Position numbers and translations under genes: made by a program
Notes under the pieces: model-generated
The model's input: only the letters and a program-made list of their open reading frames with translations
What the model was told of the DNA's origin: nothing
The model's database searches: none
In this document: piece after piece, positions 1-8,598 of the stretch
Layout: each line of letters starts with the position of its first letter
How positions within the stretch are numbered: the stretch's first letter is position 1
Source: Paenibacillus antibioticophila
GTDB taxonomy: Bacteria > Bacillota > Bacilli > Paenibacillales > Paenibacillaceae
DNA length: 64,000 nt
Reading direction: 5' to 3'
NCBI RefSeq assembly: GCF_000455265.1
Contig: NZ_HG005140.1
Span: 153,139 to 217,138, forward strand

Positions 1-247
1 GCCATGGCGGCGAAGCTGGCAGCAGGTCGCCAAGCGCGCCTGCGCCTTCCTCAAGCAGCCGCGCCAGCAACAACGGCTGCCGGCTCACCTGCAGCGGGAG
101 CTCCAGCCGCTCCCGCATGGCGGTGCTGCACGCCCGGAGCAGCACCCGCGCTCCTCTACCTCCGGGAAGCTCAACCCTTAGCCCTTCCGGCACCAGTTCC
201 ACGCGGGCTTTGCCTGCTTCTCCGCGGCTTTCTTGTCTCCGCTTCAT
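1..247 (-). CDS. Unidentified protein, N-terminal part only
   Basis: An open frame of 82 codons runs from an ATG at 247 to the left edge without a stop. The ATG overlaps the stop of the helicase gene as ATGA, so translation is probably coupled. The visible part begins MKRRQESRGEAGKARVELVP and is rich in Arg, Leu and Gly, with no signal peptide or recognisable motif. SNF2-type helicases of Bacillales often sit in operons with SWIM zinc-finger or YqhG-like genes, but nothing visible here decides between these. The coupling makes a real gene likely; its function is unknown. Confidence 0.6.
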   Translation of the reverse strand, partial: MKRRQESRGEAGKARVELVPEGLRVELPGGRGARVLLRACSTAMRERLELPLQVSRQPLLLARLLEEGAGALGDLLPASPPW

Positions 248-3200
248 TTCCGGTCCACCTCCAGATAGCCGCCGGTCTGCAGCATAATCAGATCGGCCAG
301 CTCTTGATCGGACATCTCGGTAAGCCATTGCTCGCCCGCGCCGACAACCTGCTCGGAGAGCGCCTTTTTCCGTTCAATCAGCTCGTCGATTCTCTCTTCC
401 AGCGTGCCTTGTGTAATCAGCTTATGGACCTCGACATTTTTCTGTTGTCCAATTCGGAATACCCGATCTGTAGCCTGATTCTCCACCGCCGGATTCCACC
501 AGCGGTCATAGTGAATCACGTGGTTGGCCCGGGTCAGATTGAGACCGACGCCGCCAGCCTTAAGCGACAGCACGAAAATCGGCGCGGCCGTCCCTTTTTG
601 AAACGCCTCCACCAGCTCATCCCGTTCTCTTCGCGGCATGCCTCCGTGCAGAAAGCCGGGAGCCTCGCCATACCGCTCAGCCAGCCGATCCTTAAGCAGT
701 TCACCCATTTGCACATATTGGGTGAAGATCAGCGCTGCCTCCCCATTATCCATAATCAAATCGAGCAGCTCATACAGCCGATCCAGCTTCCCGGATCGTC
801 CGCCGCCCGCACGCCCTCTGCTCGGAACAAGCTGAGGATGGTCACAGATTTGCTTCAGCCGGGTCAAGGAGGACAGCACATGCCCCTTCCGGGCAATGCC
901 GCTCATTCCGTCCAGCGAGGAAATCAGTTCCTCCGTGACGGCCTCATACAGAGCCGCTTGCTCCACCGTAAGTGAACAGTAGGATTTAAGCTCAATTTTC
1001 TCCGGCAGATCCTTGCGGATATCCGGATCGCTCTTCAATCTGCGCATCAGAAAAGGAGCAACCAGCTTCCTCAGCTTCTCCAGTTCTCCTCCCGGGGAGT
1101 CTGCAGCACTTCCGTAACGGGCACGGAATGCGGCATGGGTCCCCAAGTAGCCTGGATTTAAAAACTGGAAGATGGACCACAGCTCACTGAGCCGATTTTC
1201 CACCGGTGTACCGGTCATTGCGATCCGCTGCGGCGCTTGAAGCTTCATGACGCTTTGCGCCTGCTTCGTGCCGAAGTTCTTAATATATTGAGCCTCATCG
1301 AGAACAATCGTCCTCCACTCCATATCCCGCAGATCCTTTGCATCCCGGCCGGCCAGCTGATAGGTCGTCAGCACAATGTCGCTGCCGCGGCAAGCCTTAA
1401 TGAACTTCTCCTCATGAAGACGATCTCCGCCGTGATGAATATACAACCGGAGTCCCGGAGCAAATCGGACGATCTCTCGCTGCCAGTTCCCTAGCAGAGA
1501 GGTAGGACAGATGATTAGGCTTGGTTCTGATGACTCCCGTTGACCATCCAGCAGTTCTGTAATGACCTGGACCGTCTTTCCCAGTCCCATATCATCGGCA
1601 AGCAGCGCGCCGAAGCCCAGCTCGCGCATGGCGGCCAGCCATTGGAACCCCCGTTCCTGATACGGCCTTAACGTGCCGTTCAGGGATTCGGGCACCGGGC
1701 GAGGGCTTGAAGCATGCAGCACGCCACCTTCCAGGAAGGCGGCCAGCATCCCTTCGGCCTCGACATGCTCCACCTGCAGTCCTTCGGGCAGAAGCGATTC
1801 GGTGCCCGCTGCAAGGGCCATGAACTCACGGAAGCTCATCTCCCCTTGCTCCTGCTTCTTGAGGAGCTTCAGCACCTGCCGAAGCTCCTTGCTGTCAATC
1901 TCGATCCACTCTCCACGGAACCACACCAGAGGAGACTTCGAGGCGGCAAGCTTTGCAAGCTCCTCCCTGCTTAACGGTTCTCCATCCAGGAGCGCTTCTA
2001 TTTCAAACGAGATCAACTGCTGAACACCCAGCCCTTGAGACTCTCTCCACGAGCCATGCTCCATTCCATTCGCGGAAGCAGCGGCTGCCTTCCAGTTAAG
2101 CGCCTTGATTTTTACCCCGGCCGACCTCCGTCCCTCTCCTGTCCAGCGGGACGGCATTTGCACGGTTACTCCGTGCTTTCTAAGCGGTGCAACAGAGCGG
2201 CGCAGAAATTGATACACATCCTCCGGCTTCAGCGTGAGGGCCTCCGGACGCGGCGACATCAGAAGCTCTTCAAGCTCCCGGCTGTACTCGGCAGCCTTAG
2301 CCAGCCGGATCAGCAAGCTCCGCTGTATACCTTTATACCTTCGGCCCCGCAGTTCCATATCCGGCTCGGGATAACTCCAGATGATCCCGGCAGGCAACAG
2401 AACTGCAGGATCTTCAACCCCTTCTCCCCAGCAAGAGAGTCTCCAGCGAAGAAGCGACCCGTCCTCCGCTAATTCATCTCCATGCTCTGCAAGCGGCTCA
2501 ATTCTCAGGCATAACCGAATTGAGCCCGGCTCGAGCCCGTCGTCGTGATCCGCCTCGAGGCCTTCCGGGCCACGGTGCTTGCCTTGCACGCGCTCAATTT
2601 CCGCAGTTAACTGCTCGATCTCGGCACTGCTTCCCTGGATGTCCGGCGGTATAGAAGCGCTGAGCAGATGGTTCCACCACAATTCGGCAAGCGGTGAATA
2701 GCCCCGGCTGTAGCCGGCTCTTGCCGGGTTCAGCTTTCTGCCAAGCTCCCCTACCGCCAGCCGGGTCTCCCGATCAATCATCGCAGTAAGAAAGGAGCGC
2801 AGCACGGCGGCTTGCCGCTCCTCCAGCGAACCCTCCTCGGCAGTTGACTGCACTGCAGCCAGGGCGATTGGCGGCATCGATGCAGCCAGACTATGAAATC
2901 TGTCCAGATCGTCCCCCTTAAGCTCCGGTCCCCATTCAGCCGCAGCCGATGACTGATTGGTGCGCCGGCGCCCAAGCGGGTTTGCACCTGCCCTGATGCC
3001 CGGCGCAATTCTGCCCTTAGCCAGCAGACTGCGAGCAAATTGCGCCGCGATGCTCCAATATTCAAATTCTCCGCCCGGTTGAATCCCCTTGGATTTATAA
3101 TAGCTCTCATCCCAATTCAGCAAGAGCTGCCAGGTTTCCGTAACAGACAGCGCGACACCCTCCAGCGTCCTGCCGATCAGGCCTCTCCGTTCACCAGCCC

Positions 3201-3399
3201 CCGACCATTTCCGACCGCCATAAACCGGATATCTGACCTCGGCAAGCCGTAAGGCAGCGTGCTGAAACGGACGCAGTCCCTGGACGGGCTCCAGAGGACG
3301 GATTGCAGCCGTCCATGCATCCACCTTCATTTCCGATATTTCACCAGAGAAGCAGAACATTACCTCTCCAAGCCAAATTCCATATAGACGTTGATTCAT
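244..3399 (-). CDS. SNF2-family DEAD/DEAH-box helicase
   Basis: A 1051-residue ATP-dependent DNA translocase of the Swi2/Snf2 (RapA/YqhH-like) group, presumably cytoplasmic. The first ~550 residues match the layout of bacterial SNF2-associated N-terminal regions. The RecA-like core follows: Walker A in LADDMGLGKT near residue 603, the DEAQ Walker B box (VLDEAQYIKN) near 698, motif III MTGTPVENRLSE, then the C-terminal lobe with SLKAGGVGLNLT and the arginine-finger motif ATDRVFRIGQ. All motifs look intact. It is coupled to the next gene by a 4-bp overlap. Bacterial members are linked to transcription recycling or DNA repair; the exact role here is unknown. Confidence 0.93.
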   Translation of the reverse strand: MNQRLYGIWLGEVMFCFSGEISEMKVDAWTAAIRPLEPVQGLRPFQHAALRLAEVRYPVYGGRKWSGAGERRGLIGRTLEGVALSVTETWQLLLNWDESYYKSKGIQPGGEFEYWSIAAQFARSLLAKGRIAPGIRAGANPLGRRRTNQSSAAAEWGPELKGDDLDRFHSLAASMPPIALAAVQSTAEEGSLEERQAAVLRSFLTAMIDRETRLAVGELGRKLNPARAGYSRGYSPLAELWWNHLLSASIPPDIQGSSAEIEQLTAEIERVQGKHRGPEGLEADHDDGLEPGSIRLCLRIEPLAEHGDELAEDGSLLRWRLSCWGEGVEDPAVLLPAGIIWSYPEPDMELRGRRYKGIQRSLLIRLAKAAEYSRELEELLMSPRPEALTLKPEDVYQFLRRSVAPLRKHGVTVQMPSRWTGEGRRSAGVKIKALNWKAAAASANGMEHGSWRESQGLGVQQLISFEIEALLDGEPLSREELAKLAASKSPLVWFRGEWIEIDSKELRQVLKLLKKQEQGEMSFREFMALAAGTESLLPEGLQVEHVEAEGMLAAFLEGGVLHASSPRPVPESLNGTLRPYQERGFQWLAAMRELGFGALLADDMGLGKTVQVITELLDGQRESSEPSLIICPTSLLGNWQREIVRFAPGLRLYIHHGGDRLHEEKFIKACRGSDIVLTTYQLAGRDAKDLRDMEWRTIVLDEAQYIKNFGTKQAQSVMKLQAPQRIAMTGTPVENRLSELWSIFQFLNPGYLGTHAAFRARYGSAADSPGGELEKLRKLVAPFLMRRLKSDPDIRKDLPEKIELKSYCSLTVEQAALYEAVTEELISSLDGMSGIARKGHVLSSLTRLKQICDHPQLVPSRGRAGGGRSGKLDRLYELLDLIMDNGEAALIFTQYVQMGELLKDRLAERYGEAPGFLHGGMPRRERDELVEAFQKGTAAPIFVLSLKAGGVGLNLTRANHVIHYDRWWNPAVENQATDRVFRIGQQKNVEVHKLITQGTLEERIDELIERKKALSEQVVGAGEQWLTEMSDQELADLIMLQTGGYLEVDRK

Positions 3400-3503
3400 G
3401 TTGATCTCCCGTCATGCAAGCATGCTTCGAATTATGAAAAACCGCAATAATTACTATCTTATACGAAACCGTCCCGATATAAAACTGCAGCTGCGGGCAA
3501 ATC

Positions 3504-3541
3504 AAAAGGAGCGTCCTGCCTTTTCAGGCCGGAGCGCTCCC
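3504..3541 (-). terminator. Rho-independent terminator after ridA
   Basis: On the minus strand GGAGCG and CGCTCC form the outer stem and CCTG/CAGG the inner one, followed by TTTTGATTT. It lies about 25 bp after the ridA stop and separates that gene from the helicase gene. Confidence 0.65.
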
Positions 3542-3563
3542 GGAGGTCCCCATCTATTTCGTC

Positions 3564-3944
3564 CTATTTCGTCGCAATAACTTCAATCTCTACAAGTCCA
3601 TCCTTCGGCAGTCTAGCTACTTGTACCGCACTTCTGGCCGGATAGGGCTGTGAGAAGAACCCGCCGTAAATCTCATTTACCTTGGCGAAGTCATTCATAT
3701 CAGCCAAGAAGACCGTTGTTTTGACTACATGCTCAAGACCCAAGCCGGCTTCCGACAGAATCGCCTTCACATTGTTCAACGCCTGAGTGGTTTGTGCCTC
3801 GACCCCCTCAGCCAGCTGTCCCGTTTCCGGAATAAGCCCTAATTGCCCGGAAGCAAAGAGCAGATTTCCGATCTGTACAGCTTGAGAATACGGGCCAATC
3901 GCACCCGGTGCCTGTGTCGTTGATATTACTTGCTTGCTCATCAT
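3564..3944 (-). CDS. ridA: RidA family enamine/imine deaminase
   Basis: A 126-residue cytoplasmic protein of the YjgF/YER057c/UK114 family, which hydrolyses reactive enamine/imine intermediates such as 2-aminoacrylate to ketoacids. The family signature is clear: the N-terminal stretch APGAIGPYSQAV, the middle FASGQLGL segment and the C-terminal PARSAVQVARLPKDGLVEIE, containing the catalytic-site arginine. Length is normal. Two adjacent ATG codons (3944 and 3941) follow AAGGAG; the second has the better spacing. It is a single gene between its own terminator and the kinase gene. Confidence 0.95.
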   Translation of the reverse strand: MMSKQVISTTQAPGAIGPYSQAVQIGNLLFASGQLGLIPETGQLAEGVEAQTTQALNNVKAILSEAGLGLEHVVKTTVFLADMNDFAKVNEIYGGFFSQPYPARSAVQVARLPKDGLVEIEVIATK

Positions 3945-4044
3945 TATCTCTCCTTCTTTTCTTGTTATCTGTTGCCATTCCTGCTTATGCCTTCTCTAAA
4001 AGCTACTTTTGTTCAACTGCAATAAGAACTCGTCCAAATACCAG

Positions 4045-5514
4045 CTAGTCTGCGCCCCCGTGAGCTTCCTTCTCTTCATCGGATAGGCCGTGGCCAGTCT
4101 CATTCTGTATTAACGGAAGATAAAGATGGAATAGGCTTCCTGCTCCTTCGCGGCTATCAACCTGGATGAAGCCTCCCATTAAACGGGCCAAGTCTTGGCT
4201 GATGGGCAGGCCCAATCCTGTACCTCCATACTTCCGGCTAATCGAGCCATCCGCCTGCCGAAACATCTCAAAGATCGCTTCATGCTTGTCCTGCGGAATT
4301 CCTATTCCGGTATCTGCCACCGAAAATACAATCCATTCTCCTGACATCGAGCTCGCTGAGTTGTCCTTATGAATCATCAGATCCACCCGCCCCTGATGCG
4401 TAAACTTGAAGGCATTGGATAACAGGTTGCGCAAAATCTGACATAGCCGCTGGGCATCCGATTGAATCGTACTCGGAAGCTCGGGCATCATCGTAACCTC
4501 GAATTCAATTCCCTTTTGCTCGGCATCATGCTCGAATTGCAGCTCCATCAGTTGAACAACTTCCGCAAGAACGACTTCTTCCTGGACGACCTCCAGTCTG
4601 CCCGCCTCTACTTTGCTCAAGTCCAGAATATCATTGATTAGCTGCAGCAGCTCTCTTCCAGACTTATAAATGATAGTACCATAATTCGGAGTATCCTTCT
4701 CTAGCGATTCCTCTTCATGCCCCTCTTCGCTCTCTGAAATCATCTCGGCTAAATTAATAATGCTGTTGAGCGGGGTCCGGAGTTCATGCGACATATTAGC
4801 CAGGAATTCAGACTTGTATTGGGAAGCCTGTGTTAATTGGCGGGCCCGCTCTTCTAAAGAAAGCTTTGCCTGCCGCAGCTCTTCCGTCTGACGGGTCATC
4901 AATTCATTTGTGTGCAGCAGCTCCAGCTTTCGCCTTTGATCCATTTGAAAGTCGAGCAATATTAGGGCAAATATGCAGCTAAACAGCAGGGTGATCGGCA
5001 GTGTGGAGGGCATGATCGTAAGTATGTATTCCTTGAATGGGATTACTCCGAAGATGGCAATGTCCAATACATTGACGGTATTCAGCACCAGAATCGTCAG
5101 GATTCCCCGGGTGCTCTGCTTGTACTGCCTCTTGTTCATCCAGGTAATCATGAATGCGCATAAAATGCCTAGAATAACAAAATTGATCGTGCCCGCAATC
5201 GCAGCCTCGCTGATTCCAAAGGTTAACCGGCTAAAGCCGATCCCGAAAGAAATGATCATCACGACTACAGGCTTCGCATAAACAATCGCAGCAATAATTA
5301 GCGGGACAATCCGAAGATCAAAGAGGACATCGCCCTTCAACTGAAATCCGAACTTCATGCAAATCCAGCCTGCAAAGATAAACCACAGAACAGATAAAAT
5401 ATAATTAATCTTGCCTGATATTTTCACAAGAATGTATTTATATAGAATATTGGCCAAGTATGCCATCGTAATCAACAGCGCCATGTTAAGCAAAAAGATT
5501 TTGCCAAAGCCCAT
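4045..5514 (-). CDS. Membrane sensor histidine kinase
   Basis: A 489-residue kinase. About six hydrophobic segments fill residues 1-190, resembling 5TM-LYT-like sensor modules, then a coiled-coil linker rich in Glu and Arg (about 200-235). The HisKA domain has NMSHELRTPLN with phospho-acceptor His243. The ATPase domain has an N box (LRNLLSNAFKFT), G1 (DTGIGIP) and G2 (GGTGLGLPIS). All catalytic motifs are present. There is no receiver domain and no response regulator next to it, so its partner is encoded elsewhere. The stimulus is unknown. The following HD-GYP gene points the same way but begins about 100 bp upstream, so they may form one signalling unit. Confidence 0.93.
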   Translation of the reverse strand: MGFGKIFLLNMALLITMAYLANILYKYILVKISGKINYILSVLWFIFAGWICMKFGFQLKGDVLFDLRIVPLIIAAIVYAKPVVVMIISFGIGFSRLTFGISEAAIAGTINFVILGILCAFMITWMNKRQYKQSTRGILTILVLNTVNVLDIAIFGVIPFKEYILTIMPSTLPITLLFSCIFALILLDFQMDQRRKLELLHTNELMTRQTEELRQAKLSLEERARQLTQASQYKSEFLANMSHELRTPLNSIINLAEMISESEEGHEEESLEKDTPNYGTIIYKSGRELLQLINDILDLSKVEAGRLEVVQEEVVLAEVVQLMELQFEHDAEQKGIEFEVTMMPELPSTIQSDAQRLCQILRNLLSNAFKFTHQGRVDLMIHKDNSASSMSGEWIVFSVADTGIGIPQDKHEAIFEMFRQADGSISRKYGGTGLGLPISQDLARLMGGFIQVDSREGAGSLFHLYLPLIQNETGHGLSDEEKEAHGGAD

Positions 5515-5611
5515 ATAGTCCCTCCCGCGGATGAGTTGGGTTGTATCCTTCTGTTCCTTATTCTTCCTTCATTTTAACACAACCGCGGTCTTTTTCATTC
5601 AGACTTTAACC

Positions 5612-7153
5612 CTACTTCCGTTCATAGGGCAATGGTTTCTGCGGCGCCGATTCCGCCAGCATTTTCCGGTAGTCCTCCGTAAACAAACGGGAGAAATACG
5701 GATCCCATTGGGTGCCTCCGCCCTCCTCCAAAATCGCAATAGCCTTCTCTTCGTCCATTCCCTTACGATAAGGACGATCCGAGGTCATCGCGTCAAAGGC
5801 GTCCGCAACGGCAATAATTCTGCCAAACAACGGGATGTCTTCTCCGGAGAGCCCGTCCGGATAGCCTGCCCCGTCATACCGCTCATGGTGCGAGCGTACT
5901 CCCGGCAGGAAGGAAGCCATGGCGTCCACCGGCTCAATCTGCTTCAGAATGGCTTCGCCAAGCACAGGATGCTGTTTGATCTGATCCCACTCTTCCTCCG
6001 TCAATCGTCCCTCCTTTAATAGAACAGCATCCTTAATTCCTATTTTTCCGATATCATGCAGCAGTGCCGACTTCCGCAAGTCCTGTATTTCCTTCTCCGG
6101 AAGATTCGCCAGCCGGCCGATTCTCACCGCGTATTCCGCAACCCGTTCGGAGTGCCCTGCCGTATAGGGATCACGAGCGTCCAGTGCCGCCGCCAAAGTC
6201 GAGAAGTAGCTTTCCAGGAGCTGGTTATTTCGTTCGGCCTGAATTTTCAAGCCGCGCATCATATGATTGAAGCCGGATACGAGTCTGGAAAATTCGTCAG
6301 AGAAAAGATCGCTGACACCGGACCGCAGATATCCGTTGTGCACTTCCGCCATTTTTTCATAAAAGAGCTGGATCGGCGTAACCGTATCCCGAGTCATTAA
6401 TCTCGAGCCGATAAATGCAAAGGCCAATCCAACGCACAGGATGGCAGCGGCTCCTCTCCAAAAATAATCATTAATAAAAATGTCCCCTCCGTAGCGGTAC
6501 TCGATCGCCATACTATAGAGCAGCAACGGGACGGCGACAATAACAAACAGGCTCCATCTGAGTTTGCTCTTAATCGAGATCAGTACTCGTCCATGAAGCG
6601 ACAGCTCCTTCTCGTAGAGAATATAAGACCAGTTATTCAACTCCAACAGCACCGGATGGATACTGTTCGACGTCATATAAAACTCAATAAGTGCATGCAT
6701 GCCGGTAACTAGAATCGCTGCAGCGGCTGTCAAGAACACCTGATAGTAGTTGATCGTGAGCTGTCCGGTGTGGGTAAACCAAAGGCATAGTGCAGTTGAC
6801 GGAAGCAAATAACCGATCAAATGAGGCCCCATAATCCGCTTTGCGACCAACGAGGGAAGACGGTGGGTTCGAATGTATACACTTTGAAGATAACCGAAGC
6901 TCTCAATATTGTTGACGAAGCAATTACGAATCGGACGAAGCTGAATGTGATAGACCCCCCAGCCGAGCACAATCATAACGATCCCCGAGAAAAGATGAAT
7001 TCCTATAAATAGAAGCCGTTCTTCAGCGGGAATTTGGGGCGGCGATATCATAAGCAGAGCGACTCCGGCCGTTCCTGCCATTAACATTCCCACACAGTAA
7101 TTAACGATCAAGCTTGAAATAAACTTCTTATATATGGTCAACGGCGTAGTCAT
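5612..7153 (-). CDS. HD-GYP domain cyclic-di-GMP phosphodiesterase, membrane-bound
   Basis: A 513-residue protein with about six hydrophobic segments in the first 260 residues, a HAMP-like linker around 265-310 (ending in a helical NHMMRGLKIQAERNNQL stretch) and a C-terminal HD-GYP domain. The HD pair is in SALLHDIGKIGIKD (near residue 360) and the GYP signature is complete in HHERYDGAGYPDG (near 415), followed by ADAFDAMTSDRPYR. HD-GYP enzymes hydrolyse cyclic di-GMP. The membrane part presumably senses a signal. The start MTTPLTIYKKF is preceded by GGAAGG. It lies upstream of the histidine kinase gene and may be co-transcribed with it. Confidence 0.92.
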   Translation of the reverse strand: MTTPLTIYKKFISSLIVNYCVGMLMAGTAGVALLMISPPQIPAEERLLFIGIHLFSGIVMIVLGWGVYHIQLRPIRNCFVNNIESFGYLQSVYIRTHRLPSLVAKRIMGPHLIGYLLPSTALCLWFTHTGQLTINYYQVFLTAAAAILVTGMHALIEFYMTSNSIHPVLLELNNWSYILYEKELSLHGRVLISIKSKLRWSLFVIVAVPLLLYSMAIEYRYGGDIFINDYFWRGAAAILCVGLAFAFIGSRLMTRDTVTPIQLFYEKMAEVHNGYLRSGVSDLFSDEFSRLVSGFNHMMRGLKIQAERNNQLLESYFSTLAAALDARDPYTAGHSERVAEYAVRIGRLANLPEKEIQDLRKSALLHDIGKIGIKDAVLLKEGRLTEEEWDQIKQHPVLGEAILKQIEPVDAMASFLPGVRSHHERYDGAGYPDGLSGEDIPLFGRIIAVADAFDAMTSDRPYRKGMDEEKAIAILEEGGGTQWDPYFSRLFTEDYRKMLAESAPQKPLPYERK

Positions 7154-7630
7154 CCTTCCATGAAGTTCCGAATTTTCATATTTTCATCATTTTTGTCTTC
7201 CATCTTTATCGGCACGCAGTTGGGAAGATTATAGTTTTTGTTTTCATACAAAAATATTAATTTGCTTAAACTTTCATATGCGTATAAAATAAACTCTGGG
7301 TTTTCAGAATCCAAATGAAAATGAGAAGTTTGAGTAAAAAATAAGATAAAATTTTAAAAATAAAATTAAAATTTTAAAGAATAGATTGAGGCTCAAACCC
7401 GCTGCCCGTCTGAATTTCAGCCTTTTTCGACAATATTTAAAATCACACCCCAAGTGATCTATTTCACATTATCACCTATTTTTATATGCTAAAATTCCAT
7501 CGAACAATGGTTTTGAGACTCCCTCGAAACCGGAAGGCCTTGTCCCGCAACGATTTTCATTCTTCCTGTCGTTATTAAAATGTCTGCACATTTTAATATA
7601 TATATTTTATCTAACTGGAGGTCATTTAAC
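7154..7630. other. 477-bp AT-rich divergent promoter region
   Basis: Separates the minus-strand HD-GYP gene from pplA. It contains long A/T runs (7320-7385) and, near the pplA side, an FNR-like palindrome and an extended -10 described separately. No open frame here looks real. Confidence 0.6.
7453..7495 (+). promoter_or_regulatory. Candidate pplA promoter with FNR/CRP-like box
   Basis: AGTGA-TCTATT-TCACA (7453-7468) is a GTGA-N6-TCAC palindrome of the type bound by Gram-positive FNR and CRP. Downstream lies an extended -10, TG-C-TAAAAT (7487-7495). With a start about 7 nt after it (near 7502), the palindrome centre (7460.5) falls at about -41.5, the usual class II activator position. No good -35 is seen, as expected for an activated promoter. 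Regulation of the EET genes by oxygen or redox state is inferred. Confidence 0.5.
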
Positions 7631-8536
7631 ATGAAAAAAGCATCTATTCTACTCTGCACCGCCCTGTTGATTGGCGTTCTTGCCGGCTGCGGCTCCAACA
7701 ACAGTAAAGACAATGCAGCCCCTGCAAACAACACATCAACAGAAGCACCGGCAACGAACAGCACTAACAGCGAAAATACCGCTGCTGAGCAAGGTCAATA
7801 CCAAGACGGCGATTACTATGCAATCGGTGAAGCAGACGCAAAATCCGGCTGGCAATATTATGTTACTTTGAAGGTTGACGGCGGCAAAATTACTGAGGCA
7901 AACTGGAACGGCATCAACGCTACTGTTGGTCCTGACAAGGTTTCCTACTCCGAATCCGGCAAGTATGGCATGAAAGCCGGCGGCGCTCAATCTGAATGGC
8001 ATGAACAGGCTGCACTTGTTGAGCAATACCTGCTTGAAAAGCAAGATCCAAAGGATATCACTTTGGGTGAGGATGGCAAGACCGACGCAATCTCCGGCGT
8101 ATCTGTACACGTAAACGAGTTCTTCGATCTGGCTGACAAGGCTCTCGCAGCTGGTCCGGTTGAGTTGGGCGTATACAAAGACGGTTACTACCATGCTGAA
8201 GGCGCTGAATTCGATGCAAACTCCGGCTGGAAGGAAACTGCTGACGTTGTTATCGCTGCAGGCAAGATCATCCACGTTAACTTCAGCGGTGTGAACGCAG
8301 CAGGCGAAGACAAGAAGCAAAACTCCATCGATGGCAAATACGGTATGAAGGCTGGCGGCGCATCGTCCGAATGGCATGAGCAAGCAGCAGTGGCTGAAGC
8401 TAACCTTGTAGAATCTCAAGATCCCGCTGCCCTTACATTTGGCGAAGATGGCAAGACCGATGCTCTGAGCGGCGTATCGATCTCCCTGCAAAGTTACTTC
8501 GATCTTGTATCAAAAGCGCTTGAAGGTGCAAAATAA
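7631..8536 (+). CDS. pplA: PplA-like flavinylated surface lipoprotein with two FMN-binding domains
   Basis: A 301-residue lipoprotein: signal peptide, lipobox LAGC with Cys20, a Ser/Thr/Asn-rich linker (about 21-60), then two tandem FMN-binding domains (about 60-175 and 180-300) with near-identical halves (GKYGMKAGGA-SEWHEQAA in both). Each ends in the acceptor motif modified by ApbE enzymes, here DAISGVS (Ser158) and DALSGVS (Ser283). In Listeria the homologue is the terminal reductase of flavin-based extracellular electron transfer, passing electrons to iron or soluble flavin outside the membrane. GGAGG precedes the ATG at 7631. It starts the EET block, just before ndh2. Serine rather than threonine as acceptor is noteworthy. 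Confidence 0.9.
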   Translation: MKKASILLCTALLIGVLAGCGSNNSKDNAAPANNTSTEAPATNSTNSENTAAEQGQYQDGDYYAIGEADAKSGWQYYVTLKVDGGKITEANWNGINATVGPDKVSYSESGKYGMKAGGAQSEWHEQAALVEQYLLEKQDPKDITLGEDGKTDAISGVSVHVNEFFDLADKALAAGPVELGVYKDGYYHAEGAEFDANSGWKETADVVIAAGKIIHVNFSGVNAAGEDKKQNSIDGKYGMKAGGASSEWHEQAAVAEANLVESQDPAALTFGEDGKTDALSGVSISLQSYFDLVSKALEGAK

Positions 8537-8598
8537 GTTTAAATAGAAAGTATAAATAAACTCTCAGTCCCACCACCCTATTTAAGAAGGTGAATCTT

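Noticed and set aside
4-975. Long plus-strand open frame at the left edge
   Set aside because: It lies antisense to the SNF2 helicase and the overlapping partial gene, both with clear features; no ribosome site.
7736-8491. 251-codon open frame opposite pplA
   Set aside because: Antisense to the repeated FMN-binding domains; low-complexity Cys/Val-rich product and no start signals.
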